Source of the DNA: Collariella sp. IMI 366227
Lineage: Eukaryota; Ascomycota; Sordariomycetes; Sordariales; Chaetomiaceae
Reading direction: 5' to 3'
NCBI GenBank assembly: GCA_027946355.1
Contig: JAPEUS010000010.1
Coordinates: 1-64,000 of the forward strand
DNA length: 64,000 nt
Each line of letters starts with the position of its first letter. Position 1 is the stretch's first letter. A program made the translations under genes and the position numbers. Positions 1 to 11,213 of the stretch are shown here, piece after piece. The notes beneath the pieces were generated by a model, which ran no database searches, had not been told where the DNA came from, and was given only the letters and a program-made list of their open reading frames with translations.

Positions 1-279
1 CCACGTCGATTTCAAATGCATCTTGCAACACAACAAAGAATCTAGAATAGAAGCAAACTATATCAATCTGTTTGCTATTTACACGGGCAGTCCTGGCGGT
101 GTGCTCAGTTGAATTACAGAGACTGCACCTCGGTGGTGCGCGTTTTCGTACGATTGGCTCGAAAAACCGCTTCGACAGCTGTTACCTCCCCTTGATCCTC
201 CACACAAGCTTCCTGGGCCTTTGGGGCCTTTGGAGTCTTTGCCTTTGGGGCCTTCCGATGCTCTGAGGTAGCCACCCTC

Positions 280-1758
280 TCAATTGTCATGGAACCCCTG
301 TTTGGATGAATGCTCGACGGTTTGACGTCGTTGCTTTTGTCGAGTGTTCTCGGCTCGGAGCCGCGAGTTCTCTTCTTGTAAGAGAGTGGCGTTATGCATG
401 GCCATCTGGCACCTTTGACAATCTTTGTAGATTCCTGTCTGTTGGGCTTGTTGCATTTGCACGTTGCCTCTGCCTCTGGAGGTGGTCAAGCTCAATAACA
501 TTTGATGTGTCTTGAGCGGAAGTGTCGAGTTTGGTTGAACAGGTGGAGGTAGGGGGCTTGGTGTTCGTACTCTGACTCGGAGCCGAGCAAGCACTTGACT
601 TGGATCGAATGGAACAAGCCCTGTTGCTTTGAAGCCACTTTTGATGTTTGTCGAGGTGAAAGTCTTAGTATGGGCCTCGAGGAGGAGTTCAAGGAAGAGT
701 GGTTTATCGATGTGGTGGATGCCAACGGCATCTTTCCTCTGACCAAGTCGCCGTATACCCGCTTAAGGACCGAGAAGCAACTAACATCGAGGCTGGTGAA
801 GGTGTGACGAATGTGGTGGCATACACTGATAAGGATCGAGTTCTCTTTGCAGAAGTTGTCGAACTCTGGTGTCATATGGCTCCCGTGGCCATCGAGAATC
901 AAGAGGCGGTACCGGCCAACTGTTCGGCTTCGAGTTTGCGGTTCAAACACTCGCTGAAGCCACTCGAGAGTAAGCTCATCGGTCGTCCATCCATTCTCAC
1001 TGACTGCAATCCTCAAGTAGGTGGCAATGGTGAGTCTTGGTACCATGTCGAGATGTGAAGCTTGCCCTCAAAGATGATCATTGGGTCAAGGACCCAGCCG
1101 GTGGTGTTGATGCACTGGATGACAGTTGCCCACTCCCGATTCCCAGGCTGAACAACAACAGGTCGGTTTCGCCGATCAGATCGAGTGACAACCTTTGCCG
1201 TGCGCACTCCCATTTGGAACCCGGTCCTAACCATCGAAGTTGTAGATATCGCAATCGAGGATACCCTTTGACTCAATAGTGTTTTGCACTCTGTTGAAAC
1301 CACTCCGACACTTTCTCAGGGTCCTCACACAAGGCTCGTTGGTAGTCGTACTTCCGGAGGTATCTTGACTTCAAATCCAGGTGTCGGTTTAAGAATCGGC
1401 ATGCCCAATTCTCTCCGACAGTGTTCATCGTATCTGCCACTGCTGCAACTGACGCGTCAAGCAAGACCAGGCTTCCACGCTCACGGAGAAGAAGGTCGGC
1501 TATCTGTCGAATATACCCGATTGTCGGTGACATGCCCCGGTCATCGAGTGACTTGACCCACTGAACCAATGCAGCTTCTTCCGTTTCTCGAAGTTTCCGA
1601 GAAGAAATTTGAGATTGGGGACGCGTCCCGCGACGCGTCCCCGCAAGGTGGCGTACGGCACGTCGCATCTGCAGCCTTGAGAATGGTTCGGATTTGGCCA
1701 GAACGTAGGCCTCGACGGCGAATTGGATCCTCTCTTCATGCTGCAAAGGCAGAGGCAT
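280..1758 (-). mobile_element. Fot1/pogo-type transposase relic
   Basis: Degraded DDE transposase of the Tc1/mariner superfamily, pogo/Fot1 branch. Read on the minus strand, the pieces lie in family order but in different frames: an N-terminal DNA-binding part with CENPB-like text (EEAALVQWVKSLDDRGMSP), then NREWATVIQCINTTGW, then VSENGWTTDELTLEWL, then RLLILDGHGSH carrying a catalytic Asp, then LDVSCFSVLKRVYGD, and a C-terminal coiled coil containing EENSRLRAENT. Frame breaks fall near 1650-1700, near 1290, near 1030 and between about 590 and 800. At the first catalytic Asp (YNFD) the next codons run into a TAG stop. No intact reading frame remains, so it is non-autonomous or dead. I could not define convincing terminal inverted repeats or a TA duplication; the element may extend to about 105 on one side and 1820 on the other. 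Confidence 0.85.
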
Positions 1759-1820
1759 ACTGTGGTGGGTGCGTCACAACGTGGTGGGGTGCGGGGCGAA
1801 AAGTGGTAATTTTGACTCTG

Positions 1821-4819
1821 TTGCTGTCTCACTTCGGGCACATCATATACGATTTCTTTTAATTTCTTATTTTTTTTATTACAAAATTAAGGGACCAACA
1901 ATTGCTAAGAGTAAAAGGAAGTCCGAAATTTTACGAACTCCTCGGTCTCTTCGTGGATGAGTAAGAGAGAGTCGCTTCGGTGTTTGGAGACATTTTATCT
2001 TCTACTCTTCAATTTCTAAATTCTGTTCTTTTTCCTTTATTTTTCACCCTTTGTCTCTTGTTTTATTCTTTTCCCGCTGTTCCTCGTCCCTTTACTTCTG
2101 CCCTTTCCGTTTCCATCCCCCTGCATCTGCTTTTCTCAATTCTCAAGTCGGCGAATCAACGTCCCATCCGTGGCTGAGAAGACACAATCACTTCGAAAGC
2201 AGACTTAGAAACAGGTTCCTGGGTTCCGCTCATCGCCAACCCGCCGCAGAGTGTGGGGGCCGCCTTACGTTCAGCTTTTTTTTGGTTGATCTGTGTAGCC
2301 GCGTGACCCAAGAAACCGGTACAACTTGGAAGCTGCTGGCGAGATCGTTGCCTTTATGGGAATATCCGCCAGCTTTGACGTCTTTTGACGCCGCCACAGG
2401 CCTGCTATTTGGGCTTGGCCGACCCCGGGTTTGTTTCCGTCGAGCCCGATTGTTCGGTTGCAGCCATCGCTAGTTTCACGCCAAAAAGATGATGAGACAA
2501 GGTCGAGGTACTGATACATTTCTCTATGCCGAGAACAGAAATCTTCTGGCGGCCTTCTGGAAGCAGCGCTTGACGAGCTGAACAACAGCCTCGCGGATGG
2601 AGGAGCTCCGAGACGCATCTGGCATAGCTAACGACGCCCACGAACCAGGGTCTCATAGCGTCTGCACTCATTCCCTGTTGACGGAAACCAGGTCTAACAT
2701 CCTAGGTTGTGTCCTACAGAAGATCGGTTTATGCTGATTTACGTATCCTCTTCACTGAATCGTCTGAAGAGAACATCCCCTACTTTTGCTCTGCTGAGTG
2801 GCATCATCCATCACAATATGCCGCTGGCATCTTCCGCAGAATCGCTGATGTCCCACGGCACGTCCCTCGGGCCGGGTCGGTTGACGATCTTCCCTCTTCC
2901 TAGTCAAATAACCCAGCGCGACAAGCCTTCCATGGATCTGTCGATGGGGGAACTGAGTCGGCAATGCCGAGTCACTAGCAAGTGCCGTCAACGCCCAAGT
3001 AACCTTGCAACCCCAGCATTCCACCTCACGGGAGTCTGTCGCTGCCGAGCTTCCTCGCCGGGACGTCCATCGCCGAGGTTCTGGTTGACGAAATGAGCCA
3101 AGAACATGCCGTCGCGGGGACACCAGGGTCCCCATCGACAGCAATCCCTTCCAGCACTGTTTCCAGAAGGTCAACAGAAGCTCGCCAACGGCAAAGACCT
3201 TCCCAGAAGGTTGCCATTTCCCGCTTGGGCAAGTCACAGGCTCAGAAGTGGGATGCGATTGGTGGGTTACAAGCGAGGGCTTCCTGGTCAGGGGTGAGTT
3301 CGTCCGTGGGTCAACGTCCTCTCCGTTTTTGAGGTTCAGCTCGTCAATGGAGAATAAATTTATTGTGAATTTAATTGACTTTATTCTCTGAAAGATCGAG
3401 TAAACAATTCTTTCACGGGACGGCTTATCTGCCCCCGCTGCGCGGAACCAAGCTCATGCAGCAACGTTTCAACCACAAGACGCTCGACGTCACCTCCCCT
3501 GACGAGATGGTGTTCCAAACCCCCTGGGCCCTCTATTTTCTAGGGCACGTGGGAAGCTTCCCACGTCACTGAGCAACCACACCCAAACCGTCCTCCAACA
3601 TCTCGAAAACACGGGACCGTCTCAAGGACATCCCGCATCCCACCGTGCCCATCACAACATCAAGCTTTCCCAAGACACCCAAGAAACCATTTTCGGCCGA
3701 TGCACATCCCCAAAGACACACCCCAACCCTGTTCCAAACCAACTCTGCAGGATCGCAACGCAGATCACCCCAGAGCTACAAGTACCCCACGATCAACCCC
3801 CCATGGTGCCACAACCAACTGTTAGATGTCGATCGCCCGAAACCCACGCGACCCATCCTCTGACGTCGTTGCCCCGACTGATCGGGCGGCATTTCTCTGA
3901 AACAAGTCCACTTTTGGAGTTTCGATGTGAGATTCGTTTCTTCTTCCGGCAAAGATGTTCGAAAGATGGTGCGCTGTGCCCGAGTCAGCGGGCCAGGATG
4001 ACGAAAAGAGGTTTTCGCCTTGGCTGGGGATAAAGAAGATCATGGACGACCGCAGCGTCGATCCGGGGTTGGGAAGGGTACTTGAGTCTTTTTTTTTTAA
4101 AAAAAATCAAAAAATCAGGATGTAGCGATAACATTGGGGGGTTGGTCGCTTTTGTGCTACAACGGGAGGGTGATCGTCCCCAGGGATGTGGGAAGCTTGA
4201 TGCTGCAAGTCATTAGATCGCGGATGGCGCCACCATGCCTACTTAACTGCGACTCCGTTAGTCAAGACACAGTGGATGTTGGCCTGGCTTGTCAACACGG
4301 TTGGCTGACTCGTACAAATTGCTACAGCTCATTCTCATCAGCTGTTGCTGGCATCGAGAGGAACAAAAGAAGCAGTCCAAATGCTAGGAAAACTTTGCCC
4401 GAGCAGCTAGGCACCGGCAAGCAGTGTGCGGCCAAAGGGAAGTGCGGACAGAGACTGATCCAGTATAGTGGTCCACAACGAGCACGGCAAGTCCATGTAC
4501 TTATGTTAGCTAAATTGCTTTCCAGACCCCCCCCTTTTTTTGTTTATCTTCTTCTTTCGTTTCCTCTTGCCTTTCTTCTTTCTTCTTTCTTTCTTTTTCT
4601 ATCCCATTTTGACCCTCATTTTCTCTCACCTTTCTCTCTCACTTTCTCTCCCATCTTGTCTTTCACGTAATAGACAAATTAAGTAAATCGACCACACAAA
4701 ATCATTAAGTATTAAACTTGCCTGCTTGAGAAAAGAGAAATGACAAAACGACAAATTGACAAACCCCTTTCCATCCTCCCCGTTCCTCCCGGCTCCTCTC
4801 AATCTCCTCTCTTCTTTAC
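1821..4819. other. gene-poor stretch beside the transposon relic
   Basis: I see no supportable gene. The first 300 bases are AT-rich. Around 3350-3395 there is a short AT-rich near-palindrome of TTTATT/AATAAA type. A strongly pyrimidine-rich tract covers about 4520-4660. Open frames at 2707-3240 on both strands show no family motif and no splice-supported extension, so I do not call them genes; they could be relics. Confidence 0.5.
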
Positions 4820-5223
4820 CTACTGCCAATCCTGCCTCCTCCCCAACGCCTCATCCTTCGCGCCCGCCCTCCACTCAAACATCCCCACATTCACCAACCC
4901 CTCCAACGCCTCCATAACCCACGCCTGACAATTCCAAGTCTTTTGCTCTCATTATCCACGGGCGTAGCCTGAATTAGAGCAATTGCCGTGTCATGGTTAT
5001 CAGCACTAATAGTGCCGGCATCAATGGACGCCTCGTGGCGCACCGAGCGCTGCGGCTGCTTGCCGTAGATGGGCTTGGCGACGTAGTAGCCGATGCCGTG
5101 CTTGTCGTCCTCGACCTGGAGGATCACGTCGCCGTGGGTCGGGCTGTTGAGGAAAATGGCCCAGTGGTTGGGGTCGCGGTTGTCGAGGACTCTGTAGATT
5201 GCGATGTAGGCGGTGGTGGCCAT
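4820..5223 (-). CDS. small conserved fungal protein, HW...NCQ motif, frameshifted
   Basis: About 133 aa, single exon, start ATG at 5223 (MATTAYIAIYRVL), stop TAG at 4822-4820. The frame runs through NHWAIFLNSPTHGDVILQVE and then changes near 4946-4950. The downstream frame continues as KTWNCQAWVMEALEGLV to the stop. Exon length is two bases more than a whole number of codons, and a repeated AG dinucleotide sits at the break (GAGAGC), so a 2-nt insertion or assembly error is the simplest reading. I recall similar ~130-150-aa hypothetical proteins in Pezizomycotina but no assigned function. The spacing of a His in HWAIF and a Cys in NCQ recalls LRAT/NlpC-P60 papain-like folds; that is inference only. 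Confidence 0.65.
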
Positions 5224-5867
5224 TTCCTCTGAGGATGGTGGGTCGTGGTTTTTGATGGTGGGGGGTTGGGAGGATGGCGATGGTAATTGTGGTTGGCTTT
5301 GGGGGATCAGGGGCCATAATGGGGAGGGCTTATATCTACTCTTTTGTGTTGAACTGGTGAGTTGCAGGGTCGGGCCATGGAAGGCATTGTGATCACCAAA
5401 CTGCAAGGCTTCGAATTCACAGAGATGGCTGCATCGAGGTGTTGTGATGCTGAACATGTTCAGCAGGTCAGGGGAGGCCATGACGCCCCCGAATTGCAAG
5501 TGGCTCTCGTGGGCAGCATTACCATGAGTTCCGAAGCTGGGTGTATGTAAGATTGTCCCAGACGAGCAGTCAGCCAGCCACCAAATACAACACCAAAGCT
5601 CAGCTTGATGGACCGGTCTGTCTCCTTGGGGGTTGTAATCCAATTTGGGGGTGCAAGTGGCTGGCTCTGAGTGCGGTGCTGCCGGGCGGATGTTCAATCA
5701 TTGGCCGTGAGGCAGATCTTGATGCAGCCCAGAGAACATGTCAACTAGAGGGGGGACTTAGAGGGTGTGGGAAAGGAGGGGAAGGGAACATGCATGATCA
5801 GCAAATGTGAAAGAGCGCATCGCGCGGCTGAACACTATCATGCTTCAATTCGCTAGAATCTTTTTCT

Positions 5868-5985
5868 GTACAGTAAAAAAGAAAGAAAGAGAAAATAAGA
5901 GAAAAATGAAAGAATAAAGGAATAAAAGACAGAGAAAGGAGAGGAGAGGAAAAGGAGAAAGAGAAAGAAAGAAGAATGACAAAAA
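5868..5985. repeat. GA-rich low-complexity purine tract
   Basis: Nearly uninterrupted A/G on the plus strand (AAAGAAAGAGAAAATAAGAG type). Simple sequence beyond the 3' end of the minus-strand kinase-fold gene. No coding signal. Confidence 0.8.
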
Positions 5986-6068
5986 AGAACGAACTGAGAA
6001 TAGAAGCGAGGCCACTCCAGTGGCAATACGCATGGTCATGACCATCAAACCTCCAGGCCCATCAACAC

Positions 6069-7373
6069 TCATCCAAGCCAACGAGCAAGAAGGGAATCAA
6101 CCGACAACTCCACGGGCCATGTCCCAATCGCCTCTGTCGGAAGATACTCGAGCCAGCTAACCATCTTTCCTCGCATACCAATTGTTGAGAACGCCTTGAC
6201 AAATTCCCAGTACTCGGGATACCACCCACTCGTTTCCCAATCAATGAGCGCGGTTACCCGAAGCTTCTCTTCCCCTCCCCGGCCAGTGTCTTCCTCCTCA
6301 CCCCCCTCCCATGCCACCATGATATTCCTGGGATGGATGTCGCCATGGGTCATGACCAACCGATGATTGTCTCGCATCGCGGACCGGATCATCCTAATCC
6401 ACGGAGTAACGGTCCTGCCGCTGTGGTGGCAGAGGAAGTCGTTGAACTGAGCCTCGGTTTGGATTGGGACTGTGTTTGTGCGCTGCTCTCTCCTGTTGTC
6501 TCTGCAGATTGCCGATGCAAAACTGCCAAACTTTTGCGGACCATCTCGGTCCAGGTTGGGCGGGTTGGGTGCGTTGCGCAGTGCTTGTAAGATGGTGTTG
6601 AGCTGCGCTTGTATTGACAATTTGTTCTCGACGGAGAGATCAGGCCACAGCGATTCGAGCTCAACGCCTTCGGCTCGGGACATAAAGAAATATGTCCTCT
6701 TCATGACCGTAAACACCCCAAGACATGCTGGGGCTGGGACTGCTGGCACGTGGGTGTTGATGTAGTTCAGATTCATGATCTCGTCGGGGTCGAGCGAGGT
6801 TCCAATTTTGACAACTTCAGTCGGGCTGAGGCCCACAACCGCAGTTCCGTGCAACTCCCACAGAATCTCCCCTTTCTCGATGGCCTTGTTGATTCCCAAG
6901 ACTAAGTCGGCTGCGAGCTGCAAAGCTTCCTCTGGTAAGATATCTGGCATTTCGGCCACTTCCACGATTCTCTTTGTAAGGGGATGGATAATCTGAATCG
7001 GCCCGTCGATGAGGAAGGCGCCCATTTTAGGCTGTGGATCAGAGCTCTTCTCAGGCGTCCTCTCAGGCACGCTGTCTTGACTCTTTGCTGCGATCTTTCT
7101 CCGGGCTGACTGCTCGAGGTTGCGCCGAAGTTGCGGATATGCATCTGCCTGCTGCTTCAAGATGTGCTCCAAGTTGGCGGCAGAATTGTCCTTGAGCTTT
7201 GCGGAGAACCGACTGAGGGTGACATTGTTGGCCAAGGCCTGTGCCTTCTCAACTTCCCGGTCCACAGAATGATCCAAATTAACTTGGCGTTTTTGCTGGT
7301 GTGGCGTCGCCCCCCATGTTGAGGAGTATCGAGTGGTGATTGTTGGGAATGTGACCTCGAAGGGGTTGTGCAC
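6069..7373 (-). CDS. aminoglycoside phosphotransferase (APH)-fold kinase-like protein
   Basis: Open frame of about 434 codons. The C-terminal half is an APH/choline-kinase-like fold: MTHGDIHPRNIMV (near residue 341) is the Brenner-type catalytic loop HGDxxxxN, and ALIDWETSGWYPEYWEF (near 375) is the Mg-binding D-W-E segment. KMGAFLIDGPIQIIHP through EVVKIG looks like the N-lobe. The first about 110 residues are a variable extension. Many fungi have numerous such kinases with unknown small-molecule substrates. The start is unresolved: the frame has no ATG before an upstream TAA near 7466, and position 7373 is GTG. A spliced first exon is likely; one candidate is ATG at 7787 (MTQKARKKG) followed by a GTAAGA donor at 7759, but I could not find an acceptor in the right phase. 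Stop at 6069-6071. Confidence 0.8.
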   Translation of the reverse strand: MHNPFEVTFPTITTRYSSTWGATPHQQKRQVNLDHSVDREVEKAQALANNVTLSRFSAKLKDNSAANLEHILKQQADAYPQLRRNLEQSARRKIAAKSQDSVPERTPEKSSDPQPKMGAFLIDGPIQIIHPLTKRIVEVAEMPDILPEEALQLAADLVLGINKAIEKGEILWELHGTAVVGLSPTEVVKIGTSLDPDEIMNLNYINTHVPAVPAPACLGVFTVMKRTYFFMSRAEGVELESLWPDLSVENKLSIQAQLNTILQALRNAPNPPNLDRDGPQKFGSFASAICRDNRREQRTNTVPIQTEAQFNDFLCHHSGRTVTPWIRMIRSAMRDNHRLVMTHGDIHPRNIMVAWEGGEEEDTGRGGEEKLRVTALIDWETSGWYPEYWEFVKAFSTIGMRGKMVSWLEYLPTEAIGTWPVELSVDSLLARWLG

Positions 7374-8058
7374 AGTGGGAAACTGTTTCTGTGTCAGACT
7401 AGAGGAAGAGCTCCGTTGTTCAGGTGATGCGGATTCGATGTTTACCAGTTTCCCCGAGTTACTGATTTAACCCTCAAAAAAGTGGGAAGATGCAAAGTTG
7501 GGCAATCGAGAAACAGCTACAGCTCTCACCTGGCAACTGATGTGAGAAGGAAGAAGGCACAGCTGAACTTCTGTGGGTTGAGTTTAGCTGTAAGTGTGCC
7601 AAGACGCCAAGCCTGCCGGTTCGGGCCGCGGTCCACTCAGACCCCACCACGCCCTTTGCTCCCTCCAGCGCCTGCATTCGAGCTGAACAAACTCCAGACA
7701 TGCTCCCCATGGAAAAAAAGAACAAGAGCAACATAGCAATCAAAAGTTGTCAATCTTACCGCCCTTTTTACGTGCTTTCTGGGTCATTGTGAAAGCGGAT
7801 TACGTTTTTGGAACCTCATAGCTTGCAGGCTGTGGGCTTCTTGGCCCATCGTCCTCTCTTTCTCCTAACAGCTTGAAACATCACCATTGTCCGTCTCTGG
7901 TGCTCTCCATCCCGCGCTTTCCCAACCGTATTCCCACTTTCCCAAATATTCCTTATAGATATCACCTAGTTTTTGCTTCAACCACAACTCATATGTTGAA
8001 ACGCTCAACCTCCACCACAAAAACTTCGCACCCTTCAAAAACACCATCACCTTTAGCA

Positions 8059-8934
8059 ATGAGTCCCAACTCCCCCCTCCCCAGCACGAGCCAGTTCGGT
8101 CCAGTCCACGTTATCGAGCCCCAGTCCCAGCACATCTACACCATTATCCTCCTCCACGGCCGGGGCAGCACAGGCCCCGAATTCGCCTCCGAGCTCTTCG
8201 AAGCCAAACTCTCCAACGACCAAACCCTCCCAGAACACCTCCCCACCGTCCGCTGGGTCTTTCCCCTCGTCCCGCGAGCTCTGGAGTACCGCCTTCCAGG
8301 AGGAAATGCCTGCTTGGTTTGAAGCCCACTCCCTAACCGACCCCACGACGAGGCAGGACTTGCAAATGGAAGGGATCCGAGAGGCGGTAAGGTATTTGAG
8401 AGGGGTAGTGGATGAGGAGGTTGGGAAGGTGGGGGAGAGGGGAGAGGGTTGTTCTTGGGGAGTTATCAGGGGGCGGTGGGGCTGTGGACGTTGCTTTGTG
8501 ATGCGGGGGAGAGGCCGGGAGACGGCTTGGGGGTTTTGGGGGCGAGTACGTGGTTGCCGTTTGCGGAGGGGTTAGAGAGGTATCTTGGGGAGAGGGAGAG
8601 GGGCGAGGAAGGGGCTGCTAGGGACGGTGTTAAAACTAGGGCTGGGGGGGCGTTTGTTGAGAGCATGGCTGCTGGCACGAAGCGCGTGTTGACTGAGCAA
8701 GGAGGTTCTGAGGCCGGCCTGCTTTCCATTCCCGTTTTCCTCGGACATGGCACGGATGATGCGTATGTGGACATTGAGCTTGGGCGGCAGGCGGCACAGG
8801 TAGTCGGCAAGATTGGACTGAGGGTTAAATGGAGGGAATACACCGGCGCGGATCAGGAGGGCCATTGGCTCAAGGAGCCGGAGGAGTTCGACGATATGGC
8901 TTCTTTCATCGCATCGTCTTTTGCCCTGAACTAG
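8059..8934 (+). CDS. acyl-protein thioesterase-like carboxylesterase, frame-broken
   Basis: Alpha/beta hydrolase of the phospholipase/carboxylesterase (APT1-like) family, about 290 aa. ATG at 8059 (MSPNSPLPSTS) is preferred over in-frame ATG 7993 because family similarity begins just after it. Visible blocks: TIILLHGRGSTGPEFASEL (oxyanion region), TVRWVFP, then in the next frame FQEEMPAWFEAHSLTDP, then AVGLWTLLCDAG, then PVFLGHGTDDAYV (catalytic Asp) and EGHWLKEPEEF (catalytic His). Frame changes occur at a CCCC run (8263-8266), near 8441-8448, and at 8466-8471 exactly at the nucleophile elbow. There the sequence reads GSYQG in one frame, while the other frame gives VVLGELS, so the expected GxSxG is out of register. 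The three shifts sum to zero, so the total length is still whole codons. Either an assembly artefact or a young pseudogene. Confidence 0.75.
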
Positions 8935-10922
8935 GGAATACAAATCTTGTAGTCATACTCAGTTCCGGGGCATTTCCCAACGGCTACGCTAGTGAGCTCC
9001 CCTCCGTTAACAGCACTTGCCATGATATATTCTTCTCTCTGTCACGGATAAATTCAACATCCAACACACACCCCAAGGTAAGGCAAGACATCACCAACCC
9101 TCACCGAGCCCAAGCCCAAGCCCAGCCCAACGCACACCTTCGCCATCCCTCAAGGGACGTCATGCTGACGGTTGGGCACAGCCAACAAACGACACAACTG
9201 GAATATTGCTGACTGACTTAAGCACTAGAGCAGGTGACGAGGCTGAGAATTGAATGTAACCATGCATGCCAATTGGCAGACAGACAGGGTGAAGGTAAGG
9301 TGAGTAAGTACGCTGTCAGTCTGGTCAGGAGGGCAGTGCCCTGAGTGCTGAGGGATGTTCGATTGGTAATGGGAGTATCAAACCGGCCGGTGCTAGGCCA
9401 GGCTATTGGGCCGGGGATCATGCAACTTCAGGTGGTGGATGAGCTCATGAAAGTGCACTTTGTGTATGTAGGGGGTTGCCAGACGCGTGAAATCAGCATC
9501 ACCGAATCACCAAGAGTCACGACGCGGCCACACCAGCAAGCAAGTGTTTTTGCCACGTCAGTTAAGAGATAGGCACGGCGCGCCGGCGAGATTCTGCGCG
9601 GCTGGGGGGGCTGCGGAGCGCCGCCTCACCGGTTGGGCGGCCGGGCTCCAATCCGGTGCGCGGGCGCAGGCGTCTGATGACCGTGGGGTGGGATGCTTTT
9701 GTTGGAGGTCGTCACATCTCAGGTCAGGCATCTTGGGGATTGCGGTTGGTAGTTTTGGACTCGAGGGTTGAGAGATCAGGGAGTCTGCCCGTCCGCGCAT
9801 CGTCGTCGCCCGACTTTGGGGGTAACGGCGGTTGTTCTCATGAGCACCGTTGCAGGCAGGGGAGGTTCGGAGGAAGGGGATGGATTGGGAAGATGAAAAG
9901 GGGGGCAATGAGCGTGGTTGGCGTTTTGGCGATGGGGTTCCCTGATTCTGCGAGTCTCTTGACATGTTTGGATCTCCAATAACAATGGCATTGACACGGA
10001 CAAGAAGGCGGTGAAGGTCCCAGCTCCGGGGCTGACCTGTGGGATGGAGGGGCCCTCGGCGCGGGTGGTCTTCCTCACCTGCGGAGGGTTGATGAGCTGG
10101 CAGTCTGGGCTCGGTGCCAGATGACCAGCATTTTGATGCAGGCTGCGTCTGTGGCTGTCGCGGAGCACACCCTCGGCGCTTGTGAGGCATTCAAAAGAGT
10201 GACTGGGTTGGGTTGGGGAAGGGGCGGGACGGAGAGAAAGGCGGGACGCCCAACCGGGTGGGAGTGGTGCTTGTGCCTGCCATGTGACGGTGGGGTCGAG
10301 TCACTGCCACTGCTGCATCGAAACATGTCCAGCTCTGTAACGTGGTATCAGAGGAATTGATGGGGCCTTCTTTTTGGGATTATTTTTCTTTAATTTCTCA
10401 TTTACTCTGTAAATCTATTTCATGCCACTCAGGACAAACACTTCCCTCGATATCCCCGGGTCCGACCTCCACGATTGGTGCGGGCCCGGGGCAGCCACAT
10501 TTGTGGCGCTTACATGGCATTTGCAGAGAGACACCATAGACAGTGGCCTTTGGAGGATAAATACTCCGAACATGGCCATAAAAACCCCCTTCTGGGATAT
10601 TTCTGTCATGGTTTACCCGTCCCGCACCCTCCAAGTGCTCTCAAGACGGCATAAGACACGACGACGGCACACAGGGCCGAATGCGATCGTCCGAGGTGTC
10701 AGCTGGATCTGAAGAAAGGTCGAGAAGCAAACCACGGTGTAAGACATCAGGGTCCTGGTGTGGGTGGTGATGTCCTGTTTATTGTCTCAGGAAGCAAACA
10801 CATTGGTTCCGAATTGGGTGTGCGGTTGAGGGGTGCCCGAAACGGCGACGTCTGGTGACGACCTCAAGAAAACCAAAAAAAAAAATTAAAAATTTAAACA
10901 ATTTAATCCAACATTTTCCTCA
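8935..10922. other. intergenic, no recognised gene
   Basis: Longest open frames (for example 9558-10190 minus) are rich in Pro/Ser/Arg, lack motifs and overlap equally open frames on the other strand, as GC-rich DNA does. About 10860-10920 is AT-rich. Nothing supportable was seen. Confidence 0.5.
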
Positions 10923-11213
10923 CTATATCCTCCCCCTTTCAAACGGCAACCAAACCGTATCACCCGCCGAGAAACGGATCTTCATCACGATCGTGTAACC
11001 CCCAAACTCCACGTTCCATTCCCCAGCCTCAGCCCGGCGCTTCACCTCAAGCAGGGGCGAGGCGGTGCAACTCAGCCATACCATCTCTGTCCTAACCTCC
11101 CAGGCAGCAAACAACCCCCGAATAGTCACGAGAACACCAACCCCAACTTGAAACACCCCAACCACGACCGAAATAGCCCCCTGAGCCGCATTCAGCAGCG
11201 ACTTCACCACCAT
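10923..11213 (-). CDS. small hydrophobic hypothetical protein (96 aa)
   Basis: Genuine ATG at 11213, uninterrupted to the stop at 10923-10925. Residues 1-40 (MVVKSLLNAAQGAISVVVGV and following) form one or two hydrophobic, Gly/Val-rich helices. The C-terminal half is soluble, with VEFGGYTIVMKIRFSAGD. Small Pezizomycotina proteins with a similar Val/Gly-rich N-terminus and no known function are familiar to me, but this C-terminus differs. The hydrophobic-then-soluble pattern and real ATG make it more plausible than other short frames nearby. Not identified. Confidence 0.45.
   Translation of the reverse strand: MVVKSLLNAAQGAISVVVGVFQVGVGVLVTIRGLFAAWEVRTEMVWLSCTASPLLEVKRRAEAGEWNVEFGGYTIVMKIRFSAGDTVWLPFERGRI

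Noticed and set aside
105..1820. Terminal inverted repeats of the pogo element
   Set aside because: Only a weak resemblance between CAGTTGAATTAC and CAGAGTCAAAATTAC at the two ends, and no flanking TA duplication seen.
2707..3240. Overlapping plus and minus frames that might be an old gene
   Set aside because: No family signal and no splice sites in phase; kept only as gene-poor stretch.
9558..10190. 210-codon minus-strand frame
   Set aside because: Pro/Ser/Arg-rich, no motif, no splice support, overlapping plus-strand frames equally open.
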